In this document: one piece after another, positions 17,131-25,590 of the stretch
Layout: the number at the start of each line of letters is the position of its first letter
Position numbering within the stretch: position 1 is the stretch's first letter
From: Geodermatophilaceae bacterium URHB0062
GTDB taxonomy: Bacteria; Actinomycetota; Actinomycetes; Mycobacteriales; Geodermatophilaceae
Direction: 5' to 3'
Length of the DNA stretch: 49,799 bases
Assembly: GCA_000620185.1 (NCBI GenBank)
Contig: JHVO01000020.1
Coordinates: forward strand, 1-49,799
Made by a program: the position numbers and the translations under genes
Notes under the pieces: model-generated
Told to the model about the DNA's origin: nothing
The model's database searches: none
What the model saw: the letters and a program-made list of their open reading frames with translations, nothing else

Positions 17131-18504
17131 TCAGGCCTTGCGGACCAGCTTGCGGTTGACGAACTCGTCCAGCGCGTAGCGGCCCAGCTCCCGCCCGAAG
17201 CCGGAACGCTTGGTGCCCCCGAACGGCAGCTCGGCGGCGTCGCCCAGCACCAGGTTCACCCACACCATGCCGGCGTCGATCCGGTCGGTGACGCGGTCGG
17301 CCTGGTCGGGGTCGGTCGTGTAGACGTAGGAACCGAGGCCGAACGGGGTGTCGTTGGCCAGGCGGACGGCGTCGTCCTCGTCCTGGGCGCGGAACAGCAT
17401 GGCCACCGGCCCGAAGAACTCCTGCCGGTAGGCGTCCATCTGCGGGGTGATGTCGGCGAGGACGGCGGGCGGGAAGAAGTTGCCCCGCCGCTCGCCACGC
17501 GCCAGCACGGTGGCCCCCTGCTCCACCGCGCGGTCCAGCTGCTCCTGCAGCCGCTGCGTCGCGAGGTCGGACGACAGCGGACCCAGCGTCGTGCCCTCGC
17601 CGGTGGGGTCGGCGGGGGCGACCGCGCTGAGGGCACCGGTGAACTTCTCGGCGAACGTGTCGTAGAGGTCGCCGGCCACGACGAAGCGCTTGGCCGCGTT
17701 GCACGACTGCCCGTTGTTGTCCAGGCGCGCGTTCACCGCGTCGGTCACCGCGGCGTCGAGGTCGTCGGTCGAGAGCAGGATGAACGGGTCGGACCCGCCC
17801 AGCTCCAGCACGACCTTCTTGAGGTTGCGGCCGGCGATCTCGGCGACCGCCGAGCCCGCCCGCTCGGAACCGGTCACGGAGACGCCCTGCACGCGCGGGT
17901 CGGCGATCACGGTCGCGACCTGCTCGTCGGTCGCGAGGATGTTCCGGTAGACGCCGGTCGGCACACCCAGGCCTGTCGCCGCCTTGTGGAAGATCTCCTC
18001 GAGCACGGACGACGACTCGGGGCACTGCGGCGCTTGCTTGAGCAGGATGGTGTTGCCCGCGACGATGTTCGGTCCGGCGAAGCGCGCGACCTGGTAGTAG
18101 GGGAAGTTCCACGGCATGACCCCGAGCAGGACGCCGAGCCCCTCCTTGCGGACGACGGCGGAGCCGGACTCCACGTCGATCGGCTCGTCGGCCAGGTGCC
18201 CGGGCCCCTGGTCGGCGTAGTACTGGAAGATCTCGGCCGCGAACTCCACCTCGATGACGGCCTGCGCGATCGGCTTGCCCATCTCGCGGACCACGATCTC
18301 GGCCAGCTCCTGCTTCCGGTCGGTGAGCGCGGCGCCCACCCGGCGCACGAGCTCGGCCCGCTCGGCGGGGGTCGTCGTCCGGCTCCACGACGTGTACGCG
18401 GCGTGCGTGTCGGCGATCGCCGCGTCCAGGTCGGCGTCGGAGACGGGCTGGTAGGTGCGCACCGTCTCCCCGGTGGCCGGGTTGGTGACTGCGTAGGCGG
18501 GCAT
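17131..18504 (-). CDS. NAD(P)-dependent aldehyde dehydrogenase, succinate-semialdehyde type
   Basis: A 457-residue aldehyde dehydrogenase of the GabD/Sad group, oxidising succinate semialdehyde or a related omega-aldehyde. Catalytic residues: E234 (LELGGSDPF) and C268 (NNGQSCNAAKR); cofactor-contact Asn in PWNFPYY (131-137) and FTGS-like VTGSERAGS (210-218). Length 455-460 without an N-terminal extension is typical of this subgroup. The ATG at 18504 overlaps the last base of the upstream amine oxidase stop (TGATG), so it is the last gene of a coupled unit with the oxidase and the other dehydrogenase. With two dehydrogenases in one unit, one may take aminobutyraldehyde and the other succinate semialdehyde (inference). 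Confidence 0.9.
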   Translation of the reverse strand: MPAYAVTNPATGETVRTYQPVSDADLDAAIADTHAAYTSWSRTTTPAERAELVRRVGAALTDRKQELAEIVVREMGKPIAQAVIEVEFAAEIFQYYADQGPGHLADEPIDVESGSAVVRKEGLGVLLGVMPWNFPYYQVARFAGPNIVAGNTILLKQAPQCPESSSVLEEIFHKAATGLGVPTGVYRNILATDEQVATVIADPRVQGVSVTGSERAGSAVAEIAGRNLKKVVLELGGSDPFILLSTDDLDAAVTDAVNARLDNNGQSCNAAKRFVVAGDLYDTFAEKFTGALSAVAPADPTGEGTTLGPLSSDLATQRLQEQLDRAVEQGATVLARGERRGNFFPPAVLADITPQMDAYRQEFFGPVAMLFRAQDEDDAVRLANDTPFGLGSYVYTTDPDQADRVTDRIDAGMVWVNLVLGDAAELPFGGTKRSGFGRELGRYALDEFVNRKLVRKA

Positions 18505-19958
18505 CAGTGCCTCTCCTCGTCGAGTGTCGCTGCGATGACGTCGTCGGCGAGCCGCCGGCCGACGCGGATACCGCCGTCGACGTGCTGGTATCCGAGGCCG
18601 GCCAGGTCGCTCGACCCGAACCTTATGGGCCCGACCGGCTGCAGCTGCAGCTCGCCGTAGCGGGTGAGCCCGCCGAGGGCGAAGCTCGCGGCGTAGGCGC
18701 CCTGCGTCCACTCCTCGGCAGCCCAGTCGCTCTCGTAGTAGGTGACCGGACGGCGGGCCTCCGGCCCGAAGTAGGCCGCCAGGGAGTCGAGAATCCGGCT
18801 CCGTCGGTCGTCGGCGCTCAGCCGGAGGAGCGCGTCGGCCCGCTCGGCGGCGACGAAGCCGACGAGGGTGCCCCGGCTCTCGCCGTGGTTGGTGTTGTCG
18901 TACGCCTCGTGCACAAGCTGGTACGGGCTGAACGCCGTGCCCGAGAGGCCGGCGTCGCGCCAGAAGGGCGTCTCGTACGTCGCGTGCACCTTGATCACGA
19001 GGCCGAGGGACTGGTGCTGCTGCAGCTGCTGGCGCAGCCGCGGCAGGGCCGGCACATACCGGATGCGGTCGTAGAGGTTCGGCGGGACCGCGACCACCAC
19101 GTGGCGTGCCCGCACCTCGACACCCTCGCCCGTGACGCCCTCGCCCGTGACCGTGGCGCCGGAGTCGTCCCACTCGATCGTCCGCACCGGGGTGCCCAGC
19201 CGGACGGAGTCGGCGCCGAGCTTGTCGGCCAGGCGCAGCGGAACCTGCTGGAGTCCGCCCACCACGCGCTTGTCGAGGATGAAGTCGGCGTCGACGAGGT
19301 TGCTGAAGCCGCCGGCGCTGGCCGCCATGAGCAGCGCCTGCAGCAGCGAGAACGTGTGCGCCGGCTTGGTGAGCATCGCCTCGGCGACGAAGAGCGCGAT
19401 GTTCTCGCGGGCCTCCTCGTCGACGGTCTGCTGCTCGAGCCAGCCGCGGAACGAGATCTGGTCGAGCTCCTGGGCACGCGGGTGCGCCCAGGGCGCCGCC
19501 GGGTCGACCTCCGCGGTCAGGCCGTCCAGGACCTCGATGAGCCGGATGATCTCCTGCTCGGTCCGCTCCCCCGCCGGGAAGACGTCGCCGGTGAAGCGGC
19601 GCAGCTCCCCGTCCCGGGTGATGTAGAGGCTCTCGCCGTCCCGGTAGCGGGAGTAGGTCTGCAGGCCGAGCTCGTCGAGCGTCTCGAGGAGAGCGGTCTG
19701 GTCGGGCGACACCCACTGGCCGCCGATCTCACGCATCTGGCCGTCGACGACGTCGGTCCACAGCCGACCGCCGATGCGCTCGCGTGCCTCGAGGACGACG
19801 ACGCTCTTGCGGGCGGCGGCGAGACGGGTCGCGGCGGTGAGTCCGGTGACCCCCGCCCCGACGACGACGACGTCGCACTCGAGCTGTTCCATGACAGTCC
19901 CTGGCGTGCCTTCGGTGTGCGACCGGACGGGCCTCGTGGCGGTCACGGTGGCGGTCAT
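18504..19958 (-). CDS. Flavin monoamine oxidase family protein (putrescine oxidase-like)
   Basis: A 484-residue FAD-dependent amine oxidase. The dinucleotide-binding motif is VVVVGAGVTGLTAATRL near 29-45, followed by VLEARERIGGRLWT and GGQWVSPDQ; the C-terminal FAD segment is GYQHVDGGIRVGRRLADDVI. This is the architecture of bacterial putrescine and tyramine oxidases, which turn a primary amine into an aldehyde, ammonia and H2O2. The start at 19958 is chosen because its ATG overlaps the upstream dehydrogenase stop by four bases (ATGA); an internal ATG at 19892 would give the shorter MEQLECDVVVVGAG. A tandem VTGEG-VTGEG repeat lies near residue 270. Position between two aldehyde dehydrogenases supports amine to aldehyde to acid conversion. 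Exact amine unknown. Confidence 0.9.
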   Translation of the reverse strand: MTATVTATRPVRSHTEGTPGTVMEQLECDVVVVGAGVTGLTAATRLAAARKSVVVLEARERIGGRLWTDVVDGQMREIGGQWVSPDQTALLETLDELGLQTYSRYRDGESLYITRDGELRRFTGDVFPAGERTEQEIIRLIEVLDGLTAEVDPAAPWAHPRAQELDQISFRGWLEQQTVDEEARENIALFVAEAMLTKPAHTFSLLQALLMAASAGGFSNLVDADFILDKRVVGGLQQVPLRLADKLGADSVRLGTPVRTIEWDDSGATVTGEGVTGEGVEVRARHVVVAVPPNLYDRIRYVPALPRLRQQLQQHQSLGLVIKVHATYETPFWRDAGLSGTAFSPYQLVHEAYDNTNHGESRGTLVGFVAAERADALLRLSADDRRSRILDSLAAYFGPEARRPVTYYESDWAAEEWTQGAYAASFALGGLTRYGELQLQPVGPIRFGSSDLAGLGYQHVDGGIRVGRRLADDVIAATLDEERH

Positions 19959-21439
19959 CGGGTCGGATCCGGGGTCATCGTGTACTTGGTGGTCAGGTAC
20001 TCGTGGATGCCCTCCACGCCGCCCTCGCGGCCGAGACCCGACTGCTTGACGCCGCCGAAGGGCGCGGCGGCGTTGGAGATGACGCCGGCGTTCAGCCCGA
20101 GCATGCCGGTCTCGAGGCGCTCGATCATCCGCTGGCCGCGGGCGAGGTCCTTCGTCCAGACGTAGGCCACCAGGCCGTAGGGGGTGTCGTTGGCCAGACG
20201 CACGGCCTCGTCCTCGTCGGTGAACGGGACGATCGAGAGGACAGGTCCGAAGATCTCGGTGGCGAGGATGTCGCTGCCTTTCCGGACGCCGGAGACGACG
20301 GTGGGCTCGAAGAAGGTGCCGGGCCCCTCGAGGGCCGACCCTCCGGTGTGCAGGGTCGCCCCGCGCGAGACGGCGTCCTCGACGAGGGCGCGGGCCTTGG
20401 CGACCGCGTCCTCGTCGATCAGCGGGCCGACGTTGACGCCGTCCTCCGTGCCCCGGCCCACCCGCAGCGCGGCAACGCGGTCGGTCACCCGCCGGGCGAA
20501 CTCGTCGGCCACGTCGCGGTGGACGAGGAAGCGGTTCGCGGCGGTGCAGGCCTCTCCGGAGTTGCGGAACTTCGCGGCGAGCGCGCCCTCCACGGCGGCG
20601 TCCAGATCGGCGTCCTCGAAGACGACGAACGGCGCGTTCCCGCCGAGCTCCATCGACGTCCGCAGCACGTTGTCGGCCGCCTGCCTGAGCAGGACCCGGC
20701 CGACCTCGGTCGAACCGGTGAACGACAGCTTGCGCAGGCGGGGATCGGCGATGATCGGCGCGCTGACCTCCTTCGCCGACGCCGTGGGGATGACGTTGAC
20801 GACCCCGGCCGGCAGACCGGCCTCCTCGAGGATCCGGGTGAACAGCAGGGTCGTGAGCGGCGTCAGCTCGGCCGGCTTGACGACCACGGTGCAGCCCGCC
20901 GCCAGGGCGGGCGCGATCTTGCGGGTCGCCATCGCCAGCGGGAAGTTCCAGGGGGTGATGAGGAAGCACGGCCCGACGGGGTGGTGCGAGACCACCATGC
21001 GGCCCGTTCCCTCCGGGTTGGACCCGTACCGGCCGGAGATGCGCACGGCCTCCTCGCTGAACCAGCGCAGGAACTCACCGCCGTAGGTCACCTCGCCGAG
21101 CGCCTCCGCCAGCGGCTTGCCCATCTCCAGCGTCATGAGGAGCGCGACCTCGTCGCGCCGCGACTGCAGGATCTCCCAGGCCCGACGCAGGATCTCGCTG
21201 CGCACCCGCGGCGCGGTCGCACCCCACTCGGCCTGGGCGGCCACCGCGGCGTCCAGCGCAGCACGGCCGTCCGCGACGGTCGCGGACGCGATCGTCCGCA
21301 GGACCTCGCCGGTCGCCGGATCGAGGACGTCGAACGTCCCGCCGTCGGAGGCGGGCCGCCAGGCGCCGCCGATGAACAGCTGAGTGGGCACGGACTCGAG
21401 CACGGCCGCTTCCGAGGCACGCTCTGGGGCGATGGTCAC
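19955..21439 (-). CDS. NAD(P)-dependent succinate-semialdehyde/aminoaldehyde dehydrogenase
   Basis: A 494-residue aldehyde dehydrogenase of the GabD family. The N-terminal extension (LFIGGAWRPASDGGTFDVLDPATGEVL) is typical. Catalytic residues: E264 (MELGGNAPF) and C298 (NSGEACTAANRF); cofactor-contact Asn in ITPWNFPLAM (161-170); FTGSTEVGR at 240-248. The start is ATG at 21439, preceded by AGAGGACTCCCCGTGACC on its strand. Its stop overlaps the start of the amine oxidase. The 149-base gap to the upstream amidohydrolase holds an imperfect hairpin (21462-21485), so an internal promoter or attenuator is possible. It likely oxidises the aldehyde made by the amine oxidase. Confidence 0.9.
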   Translation of the reverse strand: MTIAPERASEAAVLESVPTQLFIGGAWRPASDGGTFDVLDPATGEVLRTIASATVADGRAALDAAVAAQAEWGATAPRVRSEILRRAWEILQSRRDEVALLMTLEMGKPLAEALGEVTYGGEFLRWFSEEAVRISGRYGSNPEGTGRMVVSHHPVGPCFLITPWNFPLAMATRKIAPALAAGCTVVVKPAELTPLTTLLFTRILEEAGLPAGVVNVIPTASAKEVSAPIIADPRLRKLSFTGSTEVGRVLLRQAADNVLRTSMELGGNAPFVVFEDADLDAAVEGALAAKFRNSGEACTAANRFLVHRDVADEFARRVTDRVAALRVGRGTEDGVNVGPLIDEDAVAKARALVEDAVSRGATLHTGGSALEGPGTFFEPTVVSGVRKGSDILATEIFGPVLSIVPFTDEDEAVRLANDTPYGLVAYVWTKDLARGQRMIERLETGMLGLNAGVISNAAAPFGGVKQSGLGREGGVEGIHEYLTTKYTMTPDPTR

Positions 21440-21588
21440 GGGGAGTCCTCTCGGGAGTGGGGCCTCGACGACCCGTCGGAGGCCGGTCGGAGGGGGCGTT
21501 CTCCCCGGACGCTACGGAGAGGCACGCCGCTGCAGGAGTGCCGGAACGGCAGTGGGAACGGCGCGCTCGCGCCGGTTCGGCAGCCGGG

Positions 21589-23205
21589 TCACCGGTCCAC
21601 GAGGACGCTGCGGTGCACGACGGCTCCGTCGACGACGGTCATCACGACCGGCGCGTCGGCGAGCTCGTCGCCGGGCGTGGTCAGCGGGTCGACGGCGAAA
21701 GCGGTCAGGTCGGCGCGCGCGCCCACCGCGATCCGGCCGGCGACGTCGACCTCGCCGGCCGCCCACGCCGCCGCGGACGTGTACCCCTCCAGCGCCATGC
21801 GCGGGGTCAGCCCCTGGGTCGGCTGCACCGGGGCCACGTCCGGCTCGCCCGCTGGCCGGCGCAGCTGTGCGTCCGCGAGCACGTGCCGAGGGTCGAACGG
21901 CGCCACCGGCCAGTCCGACCCGAGGACCAGCGGCACGCCGGCGTCGCGGAGGTCGCGGCAGCGCCAGGCACGGTCGGCACGCTCGCGGCCGAGCCGCGCG
22001 GACCAGTTGTCGGTGTGGTCGGCCCGGGTGAAGTGGGTGCAGTGCGTGGGCTGCATGCTCGCCACGACCCCCTGCCGGAGGAAGCGGCCGACCAGTTCGG
22101 TGGGCAGCGTCTCGATGTGCTCGATGCGATGGGGGCCACGCGAGGTGCGCGGCAGGCCCTCCAGCGCGTCGAGGACGTGGCGCACGGCGGCGTCACCGAT
22201 CGCGTGCGTGGCGGTCGGGATGCCGTGCGCGGCGAGCGCGCGGACTGCGGCCGTGTACTCGGCCGGCTCGGGCCAGAAGCTCTCGGTCGACTCCCCCAGC
22301 GCGTCCGGCTGCTCCAGCCAGGCCGTTCCGTTGTCGATGGTCCCGTCGATCATGAACTTGACCGCACCGACCGCCCAGCGGCGGCCTCCGCGTCGCTGCA
22401 GGTCGACGAGCTCGGCGATCCCGTCGGCGTCCGCGCCCGGCACGCACCACGGGGCGAAGCGGAGCCGCACCGGCAGCTCGCCCAGATCCTCGGCGGCGGC
22501 GACGACGGCCTGACTGTCGCCGAGCAGGTCCATGACGTGGCCACCGGTGAGCCCGGTGGACGCCATGTCCTGGAGCAGGTCGCGCAGCTGGGCGGCCCGC
22601 ACCGGCACCGGGTCCAGCGGCACGTGGTCCTGCACCAGGTCCATGGCGGCCGCCTCGAGCAGCAGCCCGGTGGGGCGGCCGGCGTCGTCGCACACGACCG
22701 TGGATCGCTGCGCGAACCGGCGCGGGCCCGTCACGCCGGCGATCGCCAGGGCCCGGTCGGTCGCGAGGGCGGAGTGGGCGTCGAAGAGCCGGACGAAGGC
22801 CGGACGCCCCCCGACGGCAGCCTCGATCGGGGCGTTCGTGACGGGCCGGCCGCCGAAGATGTTGGGGTCCAGACCCCATGCCTGGACCCACGCGTCCTCC
22901 GGCCGGCGCGCGGCCGCAGCCGACAGCCGTGCGTGCACCTCGTCCAACGATCGGGCGGTGGAGAGGTCGACGTCCGCGGTCAGCTGCAGACCCATGATCG
23001 GGTGCATGTGACCGTCGGTCAGCCCGGGAGTGAGGACAGCGTCACCGAGGTCGACCACCTCGGTGCGCGCTCCCCGCCAGTCCCGGACGTCGTCGCGGCT
23101 ACCGGTGGCGACGATGGTCCCGCCGCTGATCGCGACGGCCTGGACGGGCGCGGCCCCGGCGAGGGTGTGCACGGTGTCGGCGCAGATGACGAGATCGGGG
23201 TTCAC
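21589..23205 (-). CDS. Amidohydrolase family protein (YtcJ-like)
   Basis: A 538-residue metal-dependent hydrolase of the amidohydrolase_3/YtcJ group. Metal-binding HMH is at 66-68 (TPGLTDGHMHP), with THAIGDAAV, HRIEHIE and LGSDWPVAPFDPRHVLADAQLRR further on, all YtcJ signatures. The characterised relatives hydrolyse cyclic amides, formamides and N-acyl amines in the cytosol; no substrate can be named. The start is GTG at 23205, overlapping the permease stop (GTGA), so it is translationally coupled with the permease. It could release an amine from a protected (acylated) form that the permease imports, ahead of the amine oxidase (inference). Confidence 0.85.
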   Translation of the reverse strand: MNPDLVICADTVHTLAGAAPVQAVAISGGTIVATGSRDDVRDWRGARTEVVDLGDAVLTPGLTDGHMHPIMGLQLTADVDLSTARSLDEVHARLSAAAARRPEDAWVQAWGLDPNIFGGRPVTNAPIEAAVGGRPAFVRLFDAHSALATDRALAIAGVTGPRRFAQRSTVVCDDAGRPTGLLLEAAAMDLVQDHVPLDPVPVRAAQLRDLLQDMASTGLTGGHVMDLLGDSQAVVAAAEDLGELPVRLRFAPWCVPGADADGIAELVDLQRRGGRRWAVGAVKFMIDGTIDNGTAWLEQPDALGESTESFWPEPAEYTAAVRALAAHGIPTATHAIGDAAVRHVLDALEGLPRTSRGPHRIEHIETLPTELVGRFLRQGVVASMQPTHCTHFTRADHTDNWSARLGRERADRAWRCRDLRDAGVPLVLGSDWPVAPFDPRHVLADAQLRRPAGEPDVAPVQPTQGLTPRMALEGYTSAAAWAAGEVDVAGRIAVGARADLTAFAVDPLTTPGDELADAPVVMTVVDGAVVHRSVLVDR

Positions 23206-24725
23206 GCCTGCACCTGCACCGCGGTCGGGGTGGCCATGCGAGCGGCGTCCGGTCCGGGATCGACCTCGTCCTCGGCGGCGCCCTGGCCGATGCCTGCGTA
23301 CGTGGCGGGCCGGGACGTACGCAGCCGGACGGCGAGGACGGCGCCGACCAGCAGGGTCACCGGCACGATGCCGACCAGGAGGACGTTGATGCCCGTCGAG
23401 GCGGCGGTGAGCAGCTCGATGTTGTCGACGAGGACGTAGGTCGCGATGGCCAGCAGCACCGTGGAGGCGACCGCGGCGACGAGGGCGGTCCGGGTGCTCG
23501 CGGCCCGGTTGCGACGCGTGAAGTAGACGACGGCCGCCGCGGCCGTGAGCGTCTGCAGCACGAGGACCCCGACGACGCCGGGGGTGTTCACCCACAGCAG
23601 CAGGTGCGTGTACGGGTCGGCGCCGACGGCGGCGAAGGCGAGGATCACGACGACGGCCAGCGCGCTCTGCACGAGGCTCGCCCGGTACGGCGAGCCGAAC
23701 CGCGGGTGGACCCGGCCCGCCCAGGCGGGAAGAACGCCTTCTCGGGACAGCGAGAGCGTGTAGCGGGTGATCGCGTTGTGGAACGCGATCTGCGATGCGT
23801 AGACGCTGCTGATGACCAGCAGGTGCATCAGCGTGCTCGCCCACGGTCCGACGTAGGTCTCGATCACGCCGAAGAACATGCCGGCCAGGTCGTCGCCGGC
23901 CGCGCCGACGGCCGCGTCGCTGCCGAAGGCCTGCACGACCGACCAGACGACGAAGCAGTAGAAGACCGCCATGAACGCCACCGCGGCGTAGGTGGCGCGC
24001 GGGATGGTGCGCTCGGGGTTCCTGGCCTCCTTGCGGTAGAGCACCGTCGACTCGAAGCCCATGAAGGCGGCGAAGCAGAAGGCGAGGACCCCGCCCATGC
24101 CGGGGCTGAACACGGCGTCCGGGGTGAAGGAGACGGCGTCCAGACCGGAGGCGCCACCGTGGACGAGGACACCGACGGCCATCAGGGCCAGGATGGCGGT
24201 CTCCAGGACCAGGAGGACGCCGAGCACGCGGGCGCCCACGTCGATGCCGAGCCAGGCCAGGACCAGGACCAGTGCCACGGACACGACCGCGACCACCGGC
24301 CAGGGCACCGTCAGGCCGAAGACGTCGGCCAGCGTCTCCTGGGCCTGCACGGCGAAGAGCCCGTAGACGCCGATCTGGAGGGCGTTGTACGACACCAGCG
24401 CCAGCAGCGCCGCGGCCAGCCCCCACCCCCGGCCGAGGCTGGTGGCGATGTAGGCGTAGAAGGCACCCCCGCTGCGGACGAAACGGGTCATCCGGGTGAA
24501 GGCCACCGCGAAGATCGTCAGCACCAGCCCGGCGGCCAGGTAGCCGACAGGAGCGCCGACCCCGCCGACGAGGATCGCCAGCGGCGCGACGCCGGCCATC
24601 ACGGTCAACGGCGCGGCGGCCGCGACGACCATGAAGACCAGGCTCCCGGTGCCGAGGACGCCGCGCTTCAGCTGTCCGGTCTCCGCATGCAGGTCGCGGT
24701 CGGGAGGGAGGGGTGAGGTGGTCAC
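23202..24725 (-). CDS. APC-superfamily amino acid/polyamine permease
   Basis: A 507-residue inner-membrane transporter with about 12 helices. The first helix (SLVFMVVAAAAPLTVMAGVAPLAI) and the loop RSGGAFYAYIATSLGRGWG are characteristic of APC permeases of the amino acid/polyamine type; YRKEARNPERTIPRATY matches the conserved cytoplasmic loop. A hydrophilic tail of about 40 residues ends the protein. It is the first gene of the minus-strand catabolic set and is coupled to the amidohydrolase. A 19-bp perfect inverted repeat lies 34 bases before its start, in the gap to the divergent tetR-type gene, so it should be induced by the compound that TetR protein senses. Confidence 0.9.
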   Translation of the reverse strand: MTTSPLPPDRDLHAETGQLKRGVLGTGSLVFMVVAAAAPLTVMAGVAPLAILVGGVGAPVGYLAAGLVLTIFAVAFTRMTRFVRSGGAFYAYIATSLGRGWGLAAALLALVSYNALQIGVYGLFAVQAQETLADVFGLTVPWPVVAVVSVALVLVLAWLGIDVGARVLGVLLVLETAILALMAVGVLVHGGASGLDAVSFTPDAVFSPGMGGVLAFCFAAFMGFESTVLYRKEARNPERTIPRATYAAVAFMAVFYCFVVWSVVQAFGSDAAVGAAGDDLAGMFFGVIETYVGPWASTLMHLLVISSVYASQIAFHNAITRYTLSLSREGVLPAWAGRVHPRFGSPYRASLVQSALAVVVILAFAAVGADPYTHLLLWVNTPGVVGVLVLQTLTAAAAVVYFTRRNRAASTRTALVAAVASTVLLAIATYVLVDNIELLTAASTGINVLLVGIVPVTLLVGAVLAVRLRTSRPATYAGIGQGAAEDEVDPGPDAARMATPTAVQVQA

Positions 24726-24758
24726 GGCGGGGTCCTCTCGGGGCCTCAGCTCGCGCTA

Positions 24759-24777
24759 AAGTGAATGGGATTCACTT
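24759..24777. promoter_or_regulatory. TetR-type operator between permease and tetR-family gene
   Basis: AAGTGAAT-GGG-ATTCACTT is a perfect inverted repeat with 8-base arms, AT-rich against a GC-rich background. It lies midway between the divergent permease (start 24725) and the TetR-family gene (start 24853). This is the classic arrangement for a local repressor acting on itself and on the neighbouring operon. Confidence 0.75.
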
Positions 24778-24852
24778 ACGAGCATGGGTGAGGCAGGCCA
24801 CATCGTCAAGACCCGGTCTCATGTCAGGCTCGGGCGCCGAGGAGGAGGCAGC

Positions 24853-25512
24853 ATGGTCCAGCGCCGCAAGCGGCTGATCGACGTCGACGCGATCCTCGAT
24901 GCGTCCCTGGCCTGCATCGACGAGAGCGGCCGGCTCACGATGACCGACCTGGCCGGGCGTCTGGGCACGAGCCCGTCAGCGGTCTACAAGCACCTCAGCG
25001 GCCGCGGGGCGATCATCGAGGCACTGCGCGAACGGGTGGTCGTCACCGGCATGCTGATGCCGCCGCTGGACGGCAGCGACTGGACCGACCAGGTCGGCGC
25101 GTGGATGCACTCCTACCGCAATGCGCTGGCGCGCCACCCGCGGCTGATTCCCCTGCTCACGGAAACCACCATGACCAGCGGCTCGGTGCTGCGCGGCTAC
25201 GACCGGGTCGCCGCGCTCCTCCGGGACGCCGGGGTGCCGCCCCGCGAGGTACTGCTCTGGATCAGCGTCCTGGACAGCTACGCCCTGGGTGCGGCGCTCG
25301 ACCTGGCCGCCCCCGAGGCCGTGTGGCGGGACGAGGACGGCGACCTGCCCGCCCTGGGTGAGGCGCTCGAGGTGGCGCCGCAGGGACAGCAGCGCGCCGA
25401 CGAGGCCTTCGACATCGGCCTCACTGCCCTGCTGGACGGCCTGCGGCGCCGTCTGGCCATCGAGGCAACCGCCACGGACGGCGAGCACCCGCGCCCACCG
25501 GTCCGGCGCTGA
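24853..25512 (+). CDS. TetR-family transcriptional regulator
   Basis: A 219-residue TetR-type regulator. The DNA-binding domain covers about 10-55, with the helix-turn-helix MTDLAGRLGTSPSAVYKHL (30-48). The C-terminal ligand domain (about 65-190) is not assignable to a known sensor. The start is ATG at 24853, with GGAGGAGG 4-5 bases upstream; an earlier ATG at 24784 would overlap the operator region and adds 23 non-family residues. It is divergent from the permease-amidohydrolase-dehydrogenase-oxidase unit and is its likely repressor, with an amine or aldehyde as probable inducer (inference). Confidence 0.88.
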   Translation: MVQRRKRLIDVDAILDASLACIDESGRLTMTDLAGRLGTSPSAVYKHLSGRGAIIEALRERVVVTGMLMPPLDGSDWTDQVGAWMHSYRNALARHPRLIPLLTETTMTSGSVLRGYDRVAALLRDAGVPPREVLLWISVLDSYALGAALDLAAPEAVWRDEDGDLPALGEALEVAPQGQQRADEAFDIGLTALLDGLRRRLAIEATATDGEHPRPPVRR

Positions 25513-25590
25513 GGTTCCCGACGCCCCGGTCACTTCAAGCCCCGCTGTCTCCGGCGCTGACTGTCGGTGGCAGGTGCGAAGGTGACGGCT

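Noticed and set aside
19125-19155. Short tandem repeat in the amine oxidase gene
   Set aside because: It is an in-frame duplication of VTGEG in a surface loop and seems to have no further meaning.
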